Shown here: positions 32,509-40,656 of the stretch, piece by piece
Position numbering within the stretch: position 1 is the first letter of the stretch
Layout: each line of letters begins with the position of its first letter
Assembly: GCF_003116815.1 (NCBI RefSeq)
Contig: NZ_QDKQ01000077.1
Span: 1-64,000, forward strand
Direction: 5' to 3'
Length of the DNA: 64,000 bases
Source of the DNA: Caulobacter endophyticus
Lineage (GTDB): Bacteria; Pseudomonadota; Alphaproteobacteria; Caulobacterales; Caulobacteraceae
The notes under the pieces: model-generated
What the model saw: the letters and a program-made list of their open reading frames with translations, nothing else
Databases searched by the model: none
Told to the model about the DNA's origin: nothing
Program-made: the position numbers and the translations under genes

Positions 32509-33341
32509 TGTCAACCTCCTGGCGGCGCGGCGCCAAGCTCGTCGCGCTGCTGGGAGGCGCGGTCATCCTGACCATACTGACCCAAGTCGGCGGCCTGGTC
32601 CTGCTGGCCACGGCCTGGATCGCGAAGTTGCGCCGCTGGCCGGCCTGGCTGGCGATCCTTGGGTTCGTGGCAGTCTACAGCCTGACCGTCGGCGTCGTGG
32701 TCCCGCCACTGGCCAAGCTCGGCGGGCGTGAGCGTCTTCCGTGCTTCGTCGGCAAGGCTACGACCTATGGGGCGGTCAGTCCTCTGCTCTGCGTCCTGAG
32801 CCGCAACTATGCGCGTCCCGAAGCCCGGGCGGTGGTCGCCAGCCTGGCGAACCATATGGCCAAGGCCTATCCGGGAACCATCACCCGCTATCTCGACGCC
32901 AGTTTTCCCTTCTTCGACGGTTTCCCACTGCCGCCGCACCTGTCGCATCGCGACGGGCTGAAGATCGATCTCGCCTATTTCTATCGCGAGCAATCCGGAG
33001 CGCCGGTGATTGACGGGGCCGCCAGCCCGATCGGCTACTGGGCCTATGAGGGTCCCAAGGCTGGCGAGGCCTTGCCCTGCGCCGGCTATCGCCGCGCCAA
33101 CCTGCGCTGGGACTTCAATACCCTGCAGCCCCTGGCGACGCGAACGGCCGATCCCGTCCGCACGGCCGCGATGCTGCGCTGGCTGAGCACGGAAGGGCGG
33201 GCGCTCGGCGTGAAGAAGATCTTGCTCGAACCGCATCTGAAGGCGCGATGGGCGCAGGACGTCGATATGATCCGCTTCCAGGGATGCAGGGCGGCTCGGC
33301 ATGACGACCACCTGCATCTCGAACTGTCCAAGAAGAACTAG
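32508..33341 (+). CDS. Membrane-anchored LAS-type metallopeptidase-like protein
   Basis: This 277-residue protein has two N-terminal hydrophobic segments (about 9-35 and 42-65) and an extracytoplasmic domain. The domain shows HRDGLKID (H-x6-D) near residue 146 and a terminal DDHLHLEL (H-x-H). Together these match the zinc ligands of LAS peptidases (D-Ala-D-Ala carboxypeptidases, MepA, lysostaphin). That suggests cleavage of peptidoglycan cross-links. The product is otherwise unknown to me. It is coupled to the upstream lipoprotein by a one-base overlap, pointing to an envelope task for the pair. Confidence 0.65.
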   Translation: MSTSWRRGAKLVALLGGAVILTILTQVGGLVLLATAWIAKLRRWPAWLAILGFVAVYSLTVGVVVPPLAKLGGRERLPCFVGKATTYGAVSPLLCVLSRNYARPEARAVVASLANHMAKAYPGTITRYLDASFPFFDGFPLPPHLSHRDGLKIDLAYFYREQSGAPVIDGAASPIGYWAYEGPKAGEALPCAGYRRANLRWDFNTLQPLATRTADPVRTAAMLRWLSTEGRALGVKKILLEPHLKARWAQDVDMIRFQGCRAARHDDHLHLELSKKN

Positions 33342-33376
33342 AGGCCGAAACGGCCCCGCGTAAGGAGGAGACCCCA

Positions 33377-34273
33377 ATGACCCGCATCGCCTTCATCGGC
33401 CTGGGCAACATGGGCGGCGGCATGGCCGCCAACCAGGCCAGGGCCGGCCACGACGTGGCGGCCTTCGACCTTTCGGCCAAGGCCCTGGAAAAGGCGGTCG
33501 GCGCGGGCTGCGTCGCCGCCGGTTCCGTCGCCGAGGCGGTGAAGGACGCGCAGATCGTCATCACCATGCTGCCGGCCGGCCCCCACGTCCGCTCGGTCTA
33601 TGGCGATCAGGTGCTGGCCAATGCACGCAAGTCGGCGCTGCTGATCGACTGCTCCACGATCGACGTCGACAGCGCGCGGGCTGTCGCCGAGCAGGCGAGG
33701 GCGGCGGGCTTCCGTTTCGCCGATGCGCCGGTGTCGGGCGGGATCATGGCCGCCGAGGCCGGGAGCCTTGCCTTCATGGTCGGCTGCGACGACGCCGATT
33801 TCGCGGCGGTGGAGGCGGCGCTGAAGCCCATGGCTCGCGCGGTGATCCACGCCGGCGGCCACGGGGCGGGGCAGGCGGCCAAGATCTGCAACAACATGCT
33901 GCTGGGCGTGTCGATGCTGGGAACCTGCGAGGCCTTCGCCCTGGCCGAGAAGCTGGGCCTGGCCGCCGACCGCTTCTTCGAGATCGCCAGCCAGTCTTCG
34001 GGCCAATGCTGGTCGGTGTCGACCTATTGTCCGGTTCCGGGCGCGGGACCCAGCACGCCGGCCGATCGCGGCTACGAGGGCGGCTTCGCCACGGCCTTGA
34101 TGCTCAAGGACCTGAAGCTCGCCCAGGAAGCCGCCGCCCGCGCGGGGGCCAGCACGCCGATGGGCGCGCAGGCCGAGGCGCTTTACGCCCTGTTCGACGC
34201 CAACGGCTTCGGCGGCAAGGACTTCTCGGCCATTCTGCAGCTGTTGCGTGGTCGCATCTCTGAGCTGGTTTGA
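33377..34273 (+). CDS. mmsB: 3-hydroxyisobutyrate dehydrogenase
   Basis: MmsB oxidises 3-hydroxyisobutyrate to methylmalonate semialdehyde in valine breakdown. This 298-residue protein has the NAD site IGLGNMGGGMAANQ at the N terminus, the substrate loop DAPVSGGIMAAEAGSL, and the catalytic lysine in GAGQAAKICNNMLLG (near residue 170), all standard for the family. The ribosome site AAGGAGGAG is strong. It closes the valine set formed with the dehydrogenase and hydrolase upstream. Confidence 0.95.
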   Translation: MTRIAFIGLGNMGGGMAANQARAGHDVAAFDLSAKALEKAVGAGCVAAGSVAEAVKDAQIVITMLPAGPHVRSVYGDQVLANARKSALLIDCSTIDVDSARAVAEQARAAGFRFADAPVSGGIMAAEAGSLAFMVGCDDADFAAVEAALKPMARAVIHAGGHGAGQAAKICNNMLLGVSMLGTCEAFALAEKLGLAADRFFEIASQSSGQCWSVSTYCPVPGAGPSTPADRGYEGGFATALMLKDLKLAQEAAARAGASTPMGAQAEALYALFDANGFGGKDFSAILQLLRGRISELV

Positions 34274-34441
34274 ACAAGGCAGGGTTGCGACAATCGCCTA
34301 TAGAACCATTCGATGCGACACCACGCCCAATTCCAATTTGTAGGTAGAGGCCCTTAGGTGGACACTATGCCTGCGTGGTGCGAAAAGCCGTGCCAGAAGA
34401 AAAGGACCGTCGAGCTTTGGTTCGACGGGTAAGAGACCAGC

Positions 34442-35668
34442 ATGGACTACAAAGCCGCGTTCACCGCCGCTGTCTCGCAGATCCGCGAAGAGGGTCGCTA
34501 TCGGGTGTTCGCCGACCTGAAGCGCCACCGCGGCGCCTTCCCGCGCGCCACCTGGACGCGCGCCGACGGCGGCGAGAGCGAAGTCGTGGTCTGGTGCTCG
34601 AACGATTATCTCGGCCAGGGCCAGAACCCCGTCGTGCTGGACGCCATGCACCAGGCGATCGACGACCATGGCTCGGGCTCGGGCGGCACCCGCAACATCT
34701 CGGGCACCAACCACCATCATGTGGAGCTGGAAGCCGAGCTGGCCGACCTGCACGGCAAACAGGCCGCGCTGCTGTTCACCTCGGGCTACGTCTCCAACGA
34801 AGCTACGCTCAGCGTCCTGCAGAAGATTCTGCCGGGCCTGATCATCTTCTCCGACGCCCAGAACCACGCCTCGATGATCGCCGGCATTCGCAACGGCGGC
34901 GGCCCGCGTCACATCTTCCGCCACAACGATCTGGCCCATCTTGAAGAGCTGCTGGCGGCCGCTCCGGCGCACGCGCCCAAGCTAGTGGCCTTCGAAAGCG
35001 TCTACTCGATGGACGGCGATATCGCCGACATCGGCGCCACGGCGGCCCTCGCCAAGAAGTACGGCGCCATGACCTATCTGGACGAGGTCCACGCGGTCGG
35101 CATGTACGGCCCGCGCGGCGGCGGGGTCGCCGAGCGCGACGGCGTGATGGACCAGATCGACATTATCGAAGGCACCCTGGGCAAGGCCTTCGGCGTCATG
35201 GGCGGCTACATCACTGGCGACGCCGAGGTGATCGACGCCGTGCGCCTGATGGCCTCGGGCTTCATCTTCACCACCTCGCTGCCGCCGGCCCTGACCGCCG
35301 GCGCGCTGGCCAGCGTGAAGTGGCTCAAGCAGCACCCCGAAGTGCGCGAAGCTCATCAGGAGCGCGCCCGCACCCTGAAGAAGATGTTCCAGGACGCCGG
35401 CCTGCCGGTGATGGAAAACGACAGCCACATCGTGCCGGTGCTGGTTGGCGATCCGGTCCACACCAAGCTGATCAGCGACATGCTGCTGGCCGATCACGGC
35501 GTCTATGTGCAGCCGATCAACTATCCGACCGTGCCGCGCGGCACCGAGCGCCTGCGCTTCACGCCCACGCCGTTCCACACCGACGACATGATGCGCAAGC
35601 TGGTCGGGGCGATGGAAAAGCTCTGGGCGCACTGCAACGTCGCCCGCATGGGCGGCCACGCAGCCTAA
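34442..35668 (+). CDS. hemA: 5-aminolevulinate synthase
   Basis: This enzyme condenses glycine with succinyl-CoA to 5-aminolevulinate, the alphaproteobacterial route into haem. The 408-residue PLP protein shows GSGSGGTRNISGTNHHHVELE (substrate site), DEVHAVGMYGPRGGG (PLP aspartate) and the lysine in GTLGKAFGVMGGY. Length and ending (TPTPFHTDDMM) match ALAS rather than KBL or BioF. The upstream 168 bases contain no clear Fnr/FixK palindrome. The downstream gene follows at once on the same strand. Confidence 0.97.
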   Translation: MDYKAAFTAAVSQIREEGRYRVFADLKRHRGAFPRATWTRADGGESEVVVWCSNDYLGQGQNPVVLDAMHQAIDDHGSGSGGTRNISGTNHHHVELEAELADLHGKQAALLFTSGYVSNEATLSVLQKILPGLIIFSDAQNHASMIAGIRNGGGPRHIFRHNDLAHLEELLAAAPAHAPKLVAFESVYSMDGDIADIGATAALAKKYGAMTYLDEVHAVGMYGPRGGGVAERDGVMDQIDIIEGTLGKAFGVMGGYITGDAEVIDAVRLMASGFIFTTSLPPALTAGALASVKWLKQHPEVREAHQERARTLKKMFQDAGLPVMENDSHIVPVLVGDPVHTKLISDMLLADHGVYVQPINYPTVPRGTERLRFTPTPFHTDDMMRKLVGAMEKLWAHCNVARMGGHAA

Positions 35669-35676
35669 CCCCCGCC

Positions 35677-36318
35677 TTGGGTTTCGATCTGGGCTATCTG
35701 CGCGAGCTGGCCGAGGATGCGTCCGAGCATTCCGGCTGGTCCGGCGTGGCCGATTACTTTCGTCTTCGTCACCGGGGCCTGCGCCGCGAGGCGCTGGAGG
35801 CGCTGGACGCCTTCGTGGCTGGGGCGGTGAGCTGGCCGTTGGCCGAGCGGATCACCTTCGCCGTCTGGATCGGCGAGAGGCGACTGGCCTATCGGGGGCA
35901 GCCCGAGGCCGTGCTGCCCGTGCCGCTGTTTCGCCTACTGGTGCGCCCGACGCTGGAGGAATGGGCCGAGGCCCGGCCCGCCGACCCCTGGCCGCTAGTC
36001 TGGCAGGCGCGGCTGTCGAGCGGCGGCTCGACCTGGCATGCGCCGCCTGAGCCGTTCCTTCGTGAGGCGTTGGCCCGGGATCCGTTGTGCGTTCCGGCTC
36101 GCGTCGACCTGGTCCGCGCCATCCTGGCCGATATCGCCTTCCGTCAGCACGAACTGCCCGGCGCCTATCTGGGTGAGGCCGCGCAGGACCTGCTGGCGCT
36201 CGACGAGGCCGAGGACCTGATGTCGGCGGCCGACGAGGATGCAAGGTTCGATCTTGGTCCCGAGATCGCCTGGGCGCGAGCCGAGGCCCGGGGATGGCTG
36301 GAGCGAGCAGGGGGCTGA
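35677..36318 (+). CDS. Hypothetical protein, helical
   Basis: The 213-residue product most likely starts at TTG 35677, eight bases after the hemA stop; no ATG or GTG is available and no good ribosome site is seen. The sequence is Trp- and Leu-rich (LGYLRELAEDASEHSGW, FRLLVRPTLEEWAEA, WPLVWQARLSSGG) with likely tandem helices reminiscent of TPR-like repeats. It has no signal peptide or catalytic motif. Coding bias is strong. It is probably cotranscribed with hemA, but a haem-related role is unsupported. Confidence 0.7.
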   Translation: MGFDLGYLRELAEDASEHSGWSGVADYFRLRHRGLRREALEALDAFVAGAVSWPLAERITFAVWIGERRLAYRGQPEAVLPVPLFRLLVRPTLEEWAEARPADPWPLVWQARLSSGGSTWHAPPEPFLREALARDPLCVPARVDLVRAILADIAFRQHELPGAYLGEAAQDLLALDEAEDLMSAADEDARFDLGPEIAWARAEARGWLERAGG

Positions 36319-36412
36319 CGCCTCTCCGCGTGGCGGTTTCCCGTCACGTCATGGCGGCGGGGCGCATGCCCTTGGTTCTAGATGCGGCGTCCTGCGAGGG
36401 GAGAGTCGCACC

Positions 36413-37207
36413 GTGAAGACCATCGTGATCACCGGCAGCAGCCGCGGCATTGGTTTCGGGCTGGCGGAGGCCTTCCTTGAGCGCGGCTGCCAAGTGGTGA
36501 TCTCCGGCCGCAACGAGCGGGTGCTGGCCGAGGCCCTGGCCAAGCTGGAGGCCACCGGCGGAGCGGTCGCCGCCAAGGCCTGCGACGTCAGCAAGGTTGC
36601 GGACCTGGAAACCCTGTGGGACGCCGCCGTAGAGCGCTTCGGCGGGGTCGATATCTGGATCAACAACGCCGGCTCGGTGTCGCCGCGCGTGCGCCTCGAC
36701 AAGGTCGAGGAAGCCGAGATCGACGCGGTGGTCGCCACCAACCTGCTGGGCGTCATCAAGGCCAGCAAGATGGCCATGATCCGCATGCTGGCCCAGCCCG
36801 GCGGCGGGGCGATCTACAATTTCGAGGGCTTCGGCAGCGACGGCATGACCGCCTCAGGCTTGACGCTTTATGGCGCCACCAAGCGGGCGGTGACCTATTT
36901 CACCAAGTCGATGGGCAAGGAACTGGACGGCACCAGCGTGCGGATGGGGACGATCAGCCCGGGCATCGTCGCCACCGACCTTCTGCAATCGGAGATGCGC
37001 GACGCTTCGGACGCCGATCGCGCCAAGTCGATGAAGCTCTACAATATCCTCGGCGACCGCGTCGAAACCGTCGCGCCGTTCATTGCCGACGGCGTGCTGA
37101 AGGGCGAAGCCACCGCCGCGCCCGTGCGCTGGCTGACCATGCCCAAGGCCATGGGCCGGTTCATGACAGCCGGCTTCAAGAAACGCGACATCTTTGCGGA
37201 GGCGTAA
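36413..37207 (+). CDS. Short-chain dehydrogenase/reductase
   Basis: The 264-residue product starts at GTG 36413 behind GAGGGGAGAG. The SDR pattern is complete: TGSSRGIGFGLA nucleotide site, NNAGS, then the catalytic YGATK (Tyr-x3-Lys) and a following SPGIVATD loop. The serine of the triad falls in the FEGFGSDG segment. NAD(P)(H)-dependent, cytoplasmic; substrate unknown. It ends ten bases before the end of the convergent mucR-type gene. Confidence 0.92.
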   Translation: MKTIVITGSSRGIGFGLAEAFLERGCQVVISGRNERVLAEALAKLEATGGAVAAKACDVSKVADLETLWDAAVERFGGVDIWINNAGSVSPRVRLDKVEEAEIDAVVATNLLGVIKASKMAMIRMLAQPGGGAIYNFEGFGSDGMTASGLTLYGATKRAVTYFTKSMGKELDGTSVRMGTISPGIVATDLLQSEMRDASDADRAKSMKLYNILGDRVETVAPFIADGVLKGEATAAPVRWLTMPKAMGRFMTAGFKKRDIFAEA

Positions 37208-37216
37208 GCAGGGGCC

Positions 37217-37660
37217 TCAAGCCCTCCGGCGCACGCCCTTGCCCAGGCCGATCTGCTTGGCGAAGTCGGAGCGGCGCGCGGCGTAGGCCGGGGCGACCAT
37301 GGGGTAGTCCGAGGGCAGGCCCCATTTGCGGCGATAGTCCTCGGGGCTCATGTCGTAGTGCGAGCGCAGGTAGCGCTTGAGCATCTTCAGCTTCTTACCG
37401 TCCTCCAGGCAGACGATGTAGTCGTGCTGCACCGAGCGCGAGACGGGAACGGCGGGCTTCTGCTTCTCGGCCGGCCTGGCGGCGACTGGATCGCCGTTCA
37501 GGCCTTGGAGCGCGCCGTGGACGGTGCGGATCAACTCGGGCACCGCGGTCTGGGCGATCTTGTTCTGTCCGACATAGGCCGCGACGATGCTCGCGCTCAG
37601 CGCCAGCAGGTCGGTGTCGTCCGTAGCGTCCGACCCCGTTTCGCCGTGTGAAACCGCCAT
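37217..37660 (-). CDS. MucR/Ros-family transcriptional regulator
   Basis: About 147 residues from ATG 37660 (or 37666, six bases upstream). The N-terminal helices (LLALSASIVAAYVGQNKI, ELIRTVHGAL) mediate oligomerisation. The C-terminal Ros/MucR zinc-finger-like domain reads CLEDGKKLKMLKRYLRSHYDM then SPEDYRRKWGLPSDYPMVAP. Compared with the usual MucR LKRHL, a Tyr replaces the first zinc-site His, so zinc binding may be weak or lost. MucR proteins silence AT-rich genes and, in Caulobacter, control cell-cycle genes. It is divergent from glyA. Confidence 0.92.
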   Translation of the reverse strand: MAVSHGETGSDATDDTDLLALSASIVAAYVGQNKIAQTAVPELIRTVHGALQGLNGDPVAARPAEKQKPAVPVSRSVQHDYIVCLEDGKKLKMLKRYLRSHYDMSPEDYRRKWGLPSDYPMVAPAYAARRSDFAKQIGLGKGVRRRA

Positions 37661-37862
37661 ACGCATCCCGCCCGTTCTGTTCGTTTGCACTCGAAATCGC
37701 TCGGCGCGGCGGCAACACCCCGCCGAGGTTCTGACCAACGCATGGTTACCGTCGCGGTTCCGTCATTGATCGCGGCGCGAAGGACGCTAAAGAGAGCGCC
37801 GTCGACTCCCGCTCGCGGGAGTGCGCCGCCCAAAGCCCGCCGCCCGCCCCAAGGAGCTGCCG
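37661..37862. other. Divergent region between mucR-type gene and glyA
   Basis: These 202 bases hold both promoters. A seven-base perfect hairpin (ACTCCCG/CGGGAGT around CTCG) lies at about 37806-37823 in the glyA leader. No clear -35/-10 pair or riboswitch could be recognised. Confidence 0.35.
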
Positions 37863-39152
37863 ATGACGACCACCACCGACCTGACCAAGTTCTTCGGCGC
37901 CGATCTCGCGACCGCCGACCGCGACATCTTCGATCGCATTGGCCGGGAGCTGGGTCGTCAGCAGAACCAGATCGAGCTGATCGCCTCGGAAAACATCGTC
38001 TCGAAGGCGGTGCTCGAAGCCCAAGGCTCGATCCTGACCAACAAGTACGCCGAGGGCTATCCGGGCAAGCGCTACTACGGCGGCTGCGAATGGGTCGACG
38101 AGATCGAGACCATCGCCATCGAGCGCGCCAAGCAGCTGTTCGGCGCTGCGTTCGCCAACGTCCAGCCGCACTCGGGCTCGCAGGCCAACCAGTCGGTGTT
38201 CATGTCGCTGCTGCAGCCGGGCGATACGTTCATGGGCATGGACCTGGCCGCCGGCGGTCACCTGACCCACGGCTCGCCCGCCAACCAGTCGGGCAAGTGG
38301 TTCAAGCCGGTGTCCTACACCGTTCGCCAGCAGGACCAGCTGATCGACTACGACAACGTCGCCGAGGTGGCTCAGCGCGAAAAGCCCAAGCTGATCATCG
38401 CGGGCGGTTCGGCTTACAGCCGCGAGATCGACTTCGCCCGCTTCCGCGAGATCGCCGACAGCGTCGGCGCCTACCTGATGGTCGACATGGCCCACTTCGC
38501 GGGCCTGGTGGCCGGCGGCGTGTTCCCCAACCCGGTCCCGCACGCCCACGTCGTCACCACCACCACCCACAAGACCCTGCGTGGTCCGCGCGGCGGCATG
38601 GTGCTGACCAACGACGAAGCCATCATCAAGAAGGTCAACTCGGCCGTTTTCCCGGGCCTGCAAGGCGGTCCGCTGGAGCACGTCATCGCCGCCAAGGCCG
38701 TGGCCTTCGGCGAAGCGCTGCAACCGGCCTTCAAGGAATACGCCGCCCAGATCATCGCCAACGCCAAGGCTCTCGCCGAAGCTCTGGGCAAGTCGGGCGT
38801 CAACATTGTCTCGGGCGGCACCGACAGCCACCTGATGTTGGTCGACCTGCGTCCCAAGGGCGTGACCGGTCGCGACGCCGAGCACAGCCTCGAGCGCGCC
38901 CACATGACCTGCAACAAGAACGGCGTGCCGTTCGACACCGCGCCGTTCACGATCACCTCGGGCATCCGCCTGGGCACGCCGGCCGGCACCACCCGCGGCT
39001 TCAAGGAAGCCGAGTTCACCCGCGTGGGCGAACTGATCGGCGAGGTCGTCAACGGCCTGGCCGCCAATGGTCCGGAAGGCAACGCCGCGGTCGAGGCCAA
39101 GGTGCGCGAGGAAGTCCTGGCCTTGACGGCCCGGTTCCCGATCTACAACTAA
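37863..39152 (+). CDS. glyA: Serine hydroxymethyltransferase
   Basis: GlyA interconverts serine and glycine and charges tetrahydrofolate with one carbon. The 429-residue PLP enzyme has IELIASENIVSKAVLEA at the start, KYAEGYPGKRYYGG, VDMAHFAGLVAGG, and the PLP lysine in TTTTHKTLRGPRGG. The ATG at 37863 has AAGGAG before it; 14 upstream in-frame codons are not family-like. It heads a run glyA-nrdR-ribH-nusB-thiL on one strand, a gene order common in alphaproteobacteria. Confidence 0.97.
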   Translation: MTTTTDLTKFFGADLATADRDIFDRIGRELGRQQNQIELIASENIVSKAVLEAQGSILTNKYAEGYPGKRYYGGCEWVDEIETIAIERAKQLFGAAFANVQPHSGSQANQSVFMSLLQPGDTFMGMDLAAGGHLTHGSPANQSGKWFKPVSYTVRQQDQLIDYDNVAEVAQREKPKLIIAGGSAYSREIDFARFREIADSVGAYLMVDMAHFAGLVAGGVFPNPVPHAHVVTTTTHKTLRGPRGGMVLTNDEAIIKKVNSAVFPGLQGGPLEHVIAAKAVAFGEALQPAFKEYAAQIIANAKALAEALGKSGVNIVSGGTDSHLMLVDLRPKGVTGRDAEHSLERAHMTCNKNGVPFDTAPFTITSGIRLGTPAGTTRGFKEAEFTRVGELIGEVVNGLAANGPEGNAAVEAKVREEVLALTARFPIYN

Positions 39153-39184
39153 TGGCCTAAGGCCGCAGGGGAGGGCCCAAGATC

Positions 39185-39658
39185 ATGCGCTGCCCATTCT
39201 GCGGCCACGCCGAAAGCCAAGTTAAGGACAGCCGCCCGTCGGAAGACGGCGCGGCCATCCGCCGTCGTCGCCTCTGCCCGGAGTGCGGCGGTCGCTTCAC
39301 CACCTTCGAACGCGTCCAGCTTCGCGAACTGATCATCGTCAAGCGGTCGGGCCGTCGCTCGCCGTTCGACCGCGACAAGCTGATGCGCTCGATCTCGTTG
39401 GCCACCCGTAAGCGCCCCATCGACGTCGAGCGGGTCGAGCGGATGGTCAACGGCATTGTCCGCCAGCTGGAAAGCCAGGGCGAGACCGAGCTGCAGTCGT
39501 CGGTCGTGGGCGAAATGGTGATGAAGGCCCTCAAGTCGCTCGATGACGTGGCCTATGTGCGCTACGCCTCGGTTTACCGCGATTTCCGGGAAACCAGCGA
39601 TTTCGCGAAGTTTTTGGGCGAAGAAGGCTTGAGCGACGTCGCCGAAGACGAGCTATAG
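39185..39658 (+). CDS. nrdR: Transcriptional repressor NrdR
   Basis: NrdR represses ribonucleotide reductase genes according to dATP/ATP state. This 157-residue protein has the N-terminal zinc ribbon (MRCPFCG ... CPECGGRFTTFE, four Cys), then an ATP-cone (LIIVKRSGRRSPFDRDKL to DDVAYVRYASVYRDF). Size fits the family. It starts 32 bases after glyA. Confidence 0.96.
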   Translation: MRCPFCGHAESQVKDSRPSEDGAAIRRRRLCPECGGRFTTFERVQLRELIIVKRSGRRSPFDRDKLMRSISLATRKRPIDVERVERMVNGIVRQLESQGETELQSSVVGEMVMKALKSLDDVAYVRYASVYRDFRETSDFAKFLGEEGLSDVAEDEL

Positions 39659-39739
39659 GCGCATTCTACGATTCGATTTTTCGGGTCGGCGTGAGACGGC
39701 CCAATGAGGCCTCCCGTCCGCCCAGGAGTTCAGAGGCAT

Positions 39740-40204
39740 ATGGTGGAAGACAGGATTCGTCTGCTGATCGTCGAGGGGCGCCGTTATTCGGGCCTGTCCG
39801 ACGCGCTGCTGGCCGGCGCCGTGCAGGCGATCGAGGCCCAAGGGGCGGAGTACGAGGTCGTCACCGTGTCCGACGCCCTGCAGATCCCGGCCGCCATCGC
39901 CATCGCCGAAGAGGCCGGCAAGGGCCCGTCGGGCGTGCGCTATGACGGCTATATCGCTCTGGGCGCGGTCGTGCGCGGCGAAACCTACCACTTCGAGATC
40001 GTGTCCAACGAGACCGCCCGCGGGCTGCAGGACCTGGCCGTCGGAAAAAGGTTGGCCATTGGTTACGGCGTGTTGACGGTTGATGACGAGGATCAGGCCT
40101 GGAATCGCGCGCGCCTCTCGCAGGGCGACCGCGGGGGCCAAGCCGCTCGGGAATGCCTGGAGATCGTGGGATTGAAGCGTCAGCTGTCGGGACAAGCGCG
40201 ATGA
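39740..40204 (+). CDS. ribH: 6,7-dimethyl-8-ribityllumazine synthase
   Basis: RibH makes the riboflavin precursor lumazine. This 154-residue protein keeps IVEGRRYSGLSDALLAGA, ALGAVVRGETYHFE with the catalytic His, and GYGVLTVDDEDQA. The substrate loop, however, reads VSDALQIPAA where most members have VPGAxEIP, so a Pro-Gly and a Glu are replaced. ribD, ribE and ribBA, often beside ribH, are absent. This may be a second or divergent copy. Its stop overlaps the nusB ATG. Confidence 0.9.
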   Translation: MVEDRIRLLIVEGRRYSGLSDALLAGAVQAIEAQGAEYEVVTVSDALQIPAAIAIAEEAGKGPSGVRYDGYIALGAVVRGETYHFEIVSNETARGLQDLAVGKRLAIGYGVLTVDDEDQAWNRARLSQGDRGGQAARECLEIVGLKRQLSGQAR

Positions 40205-40656
40205 GCAAGCGCATCCAGCCCCGTTCCGTTTCGCGTCTGGCGGCCGTCCAGGCCCTCTACCAGATGGAGGTCTCCGGCGCCGGCGTCGACGCGGTCGTGC
40301 GCGAGTTCTCCGAACACCGCTTCGACCGCGCCGTCGAGGACACCGAAGGCGCGCAACTGGCCCAGGCCGACGAGACCTTCTTCGCCGACCTGGTGAAGGG
40401 CGTCGTCTCCAAGCAGGCGATCATCGACCCGGCCATCGTGCGCCGCCTGGCCTCTGGCTGGAAGCTCGAGCGCCTGGACGCCACCGCCCGCGCCGTGCTG
40501 CGCGCCGGAGCCTATGAGCTGATGAACCGCCCGGACGTTCCGACCGAGGTGGTGATCGACGAGTACGTCGAGATCGCCAAGTCGTTCTTCGAGGGGCCGG
40601 AAGCCGGCTTCATCAACGGCGCCCTGGACGCCATCGCGCGTGACGCCCGAGTCTGA
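40201..40656 (+). CDS. nusB: Transcription antitermination factor NusB
   Basis: NusB binds boxA RNA with S10 in rRNA antitermination. This 151-residue all-helical protein has RSVSRLAAVQALYQMEVSG at the start and LDATARAVLRAGAYELMNRPDVPTEVVIDEYVEIAKSF, with the FINGALDAIAR ending, all typical. The ATG overlaps the ribH stop by four bases. The end overlaps the thiL start by 17 bases. Confidence 0.96.
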   Translation: MSKRIQPRSVSRLAAVQALYQMEVSGAGVDAVVREFSEHRFDRAVEDTEGAQLAQADETFFADLVKGVVSKQAIIDPAIVRRLASGWKLERLDATARAVLRAGAYELMNRPDVPTEVVIDEYVEIAKSFFEGPEAGFINGALDAIARDARV

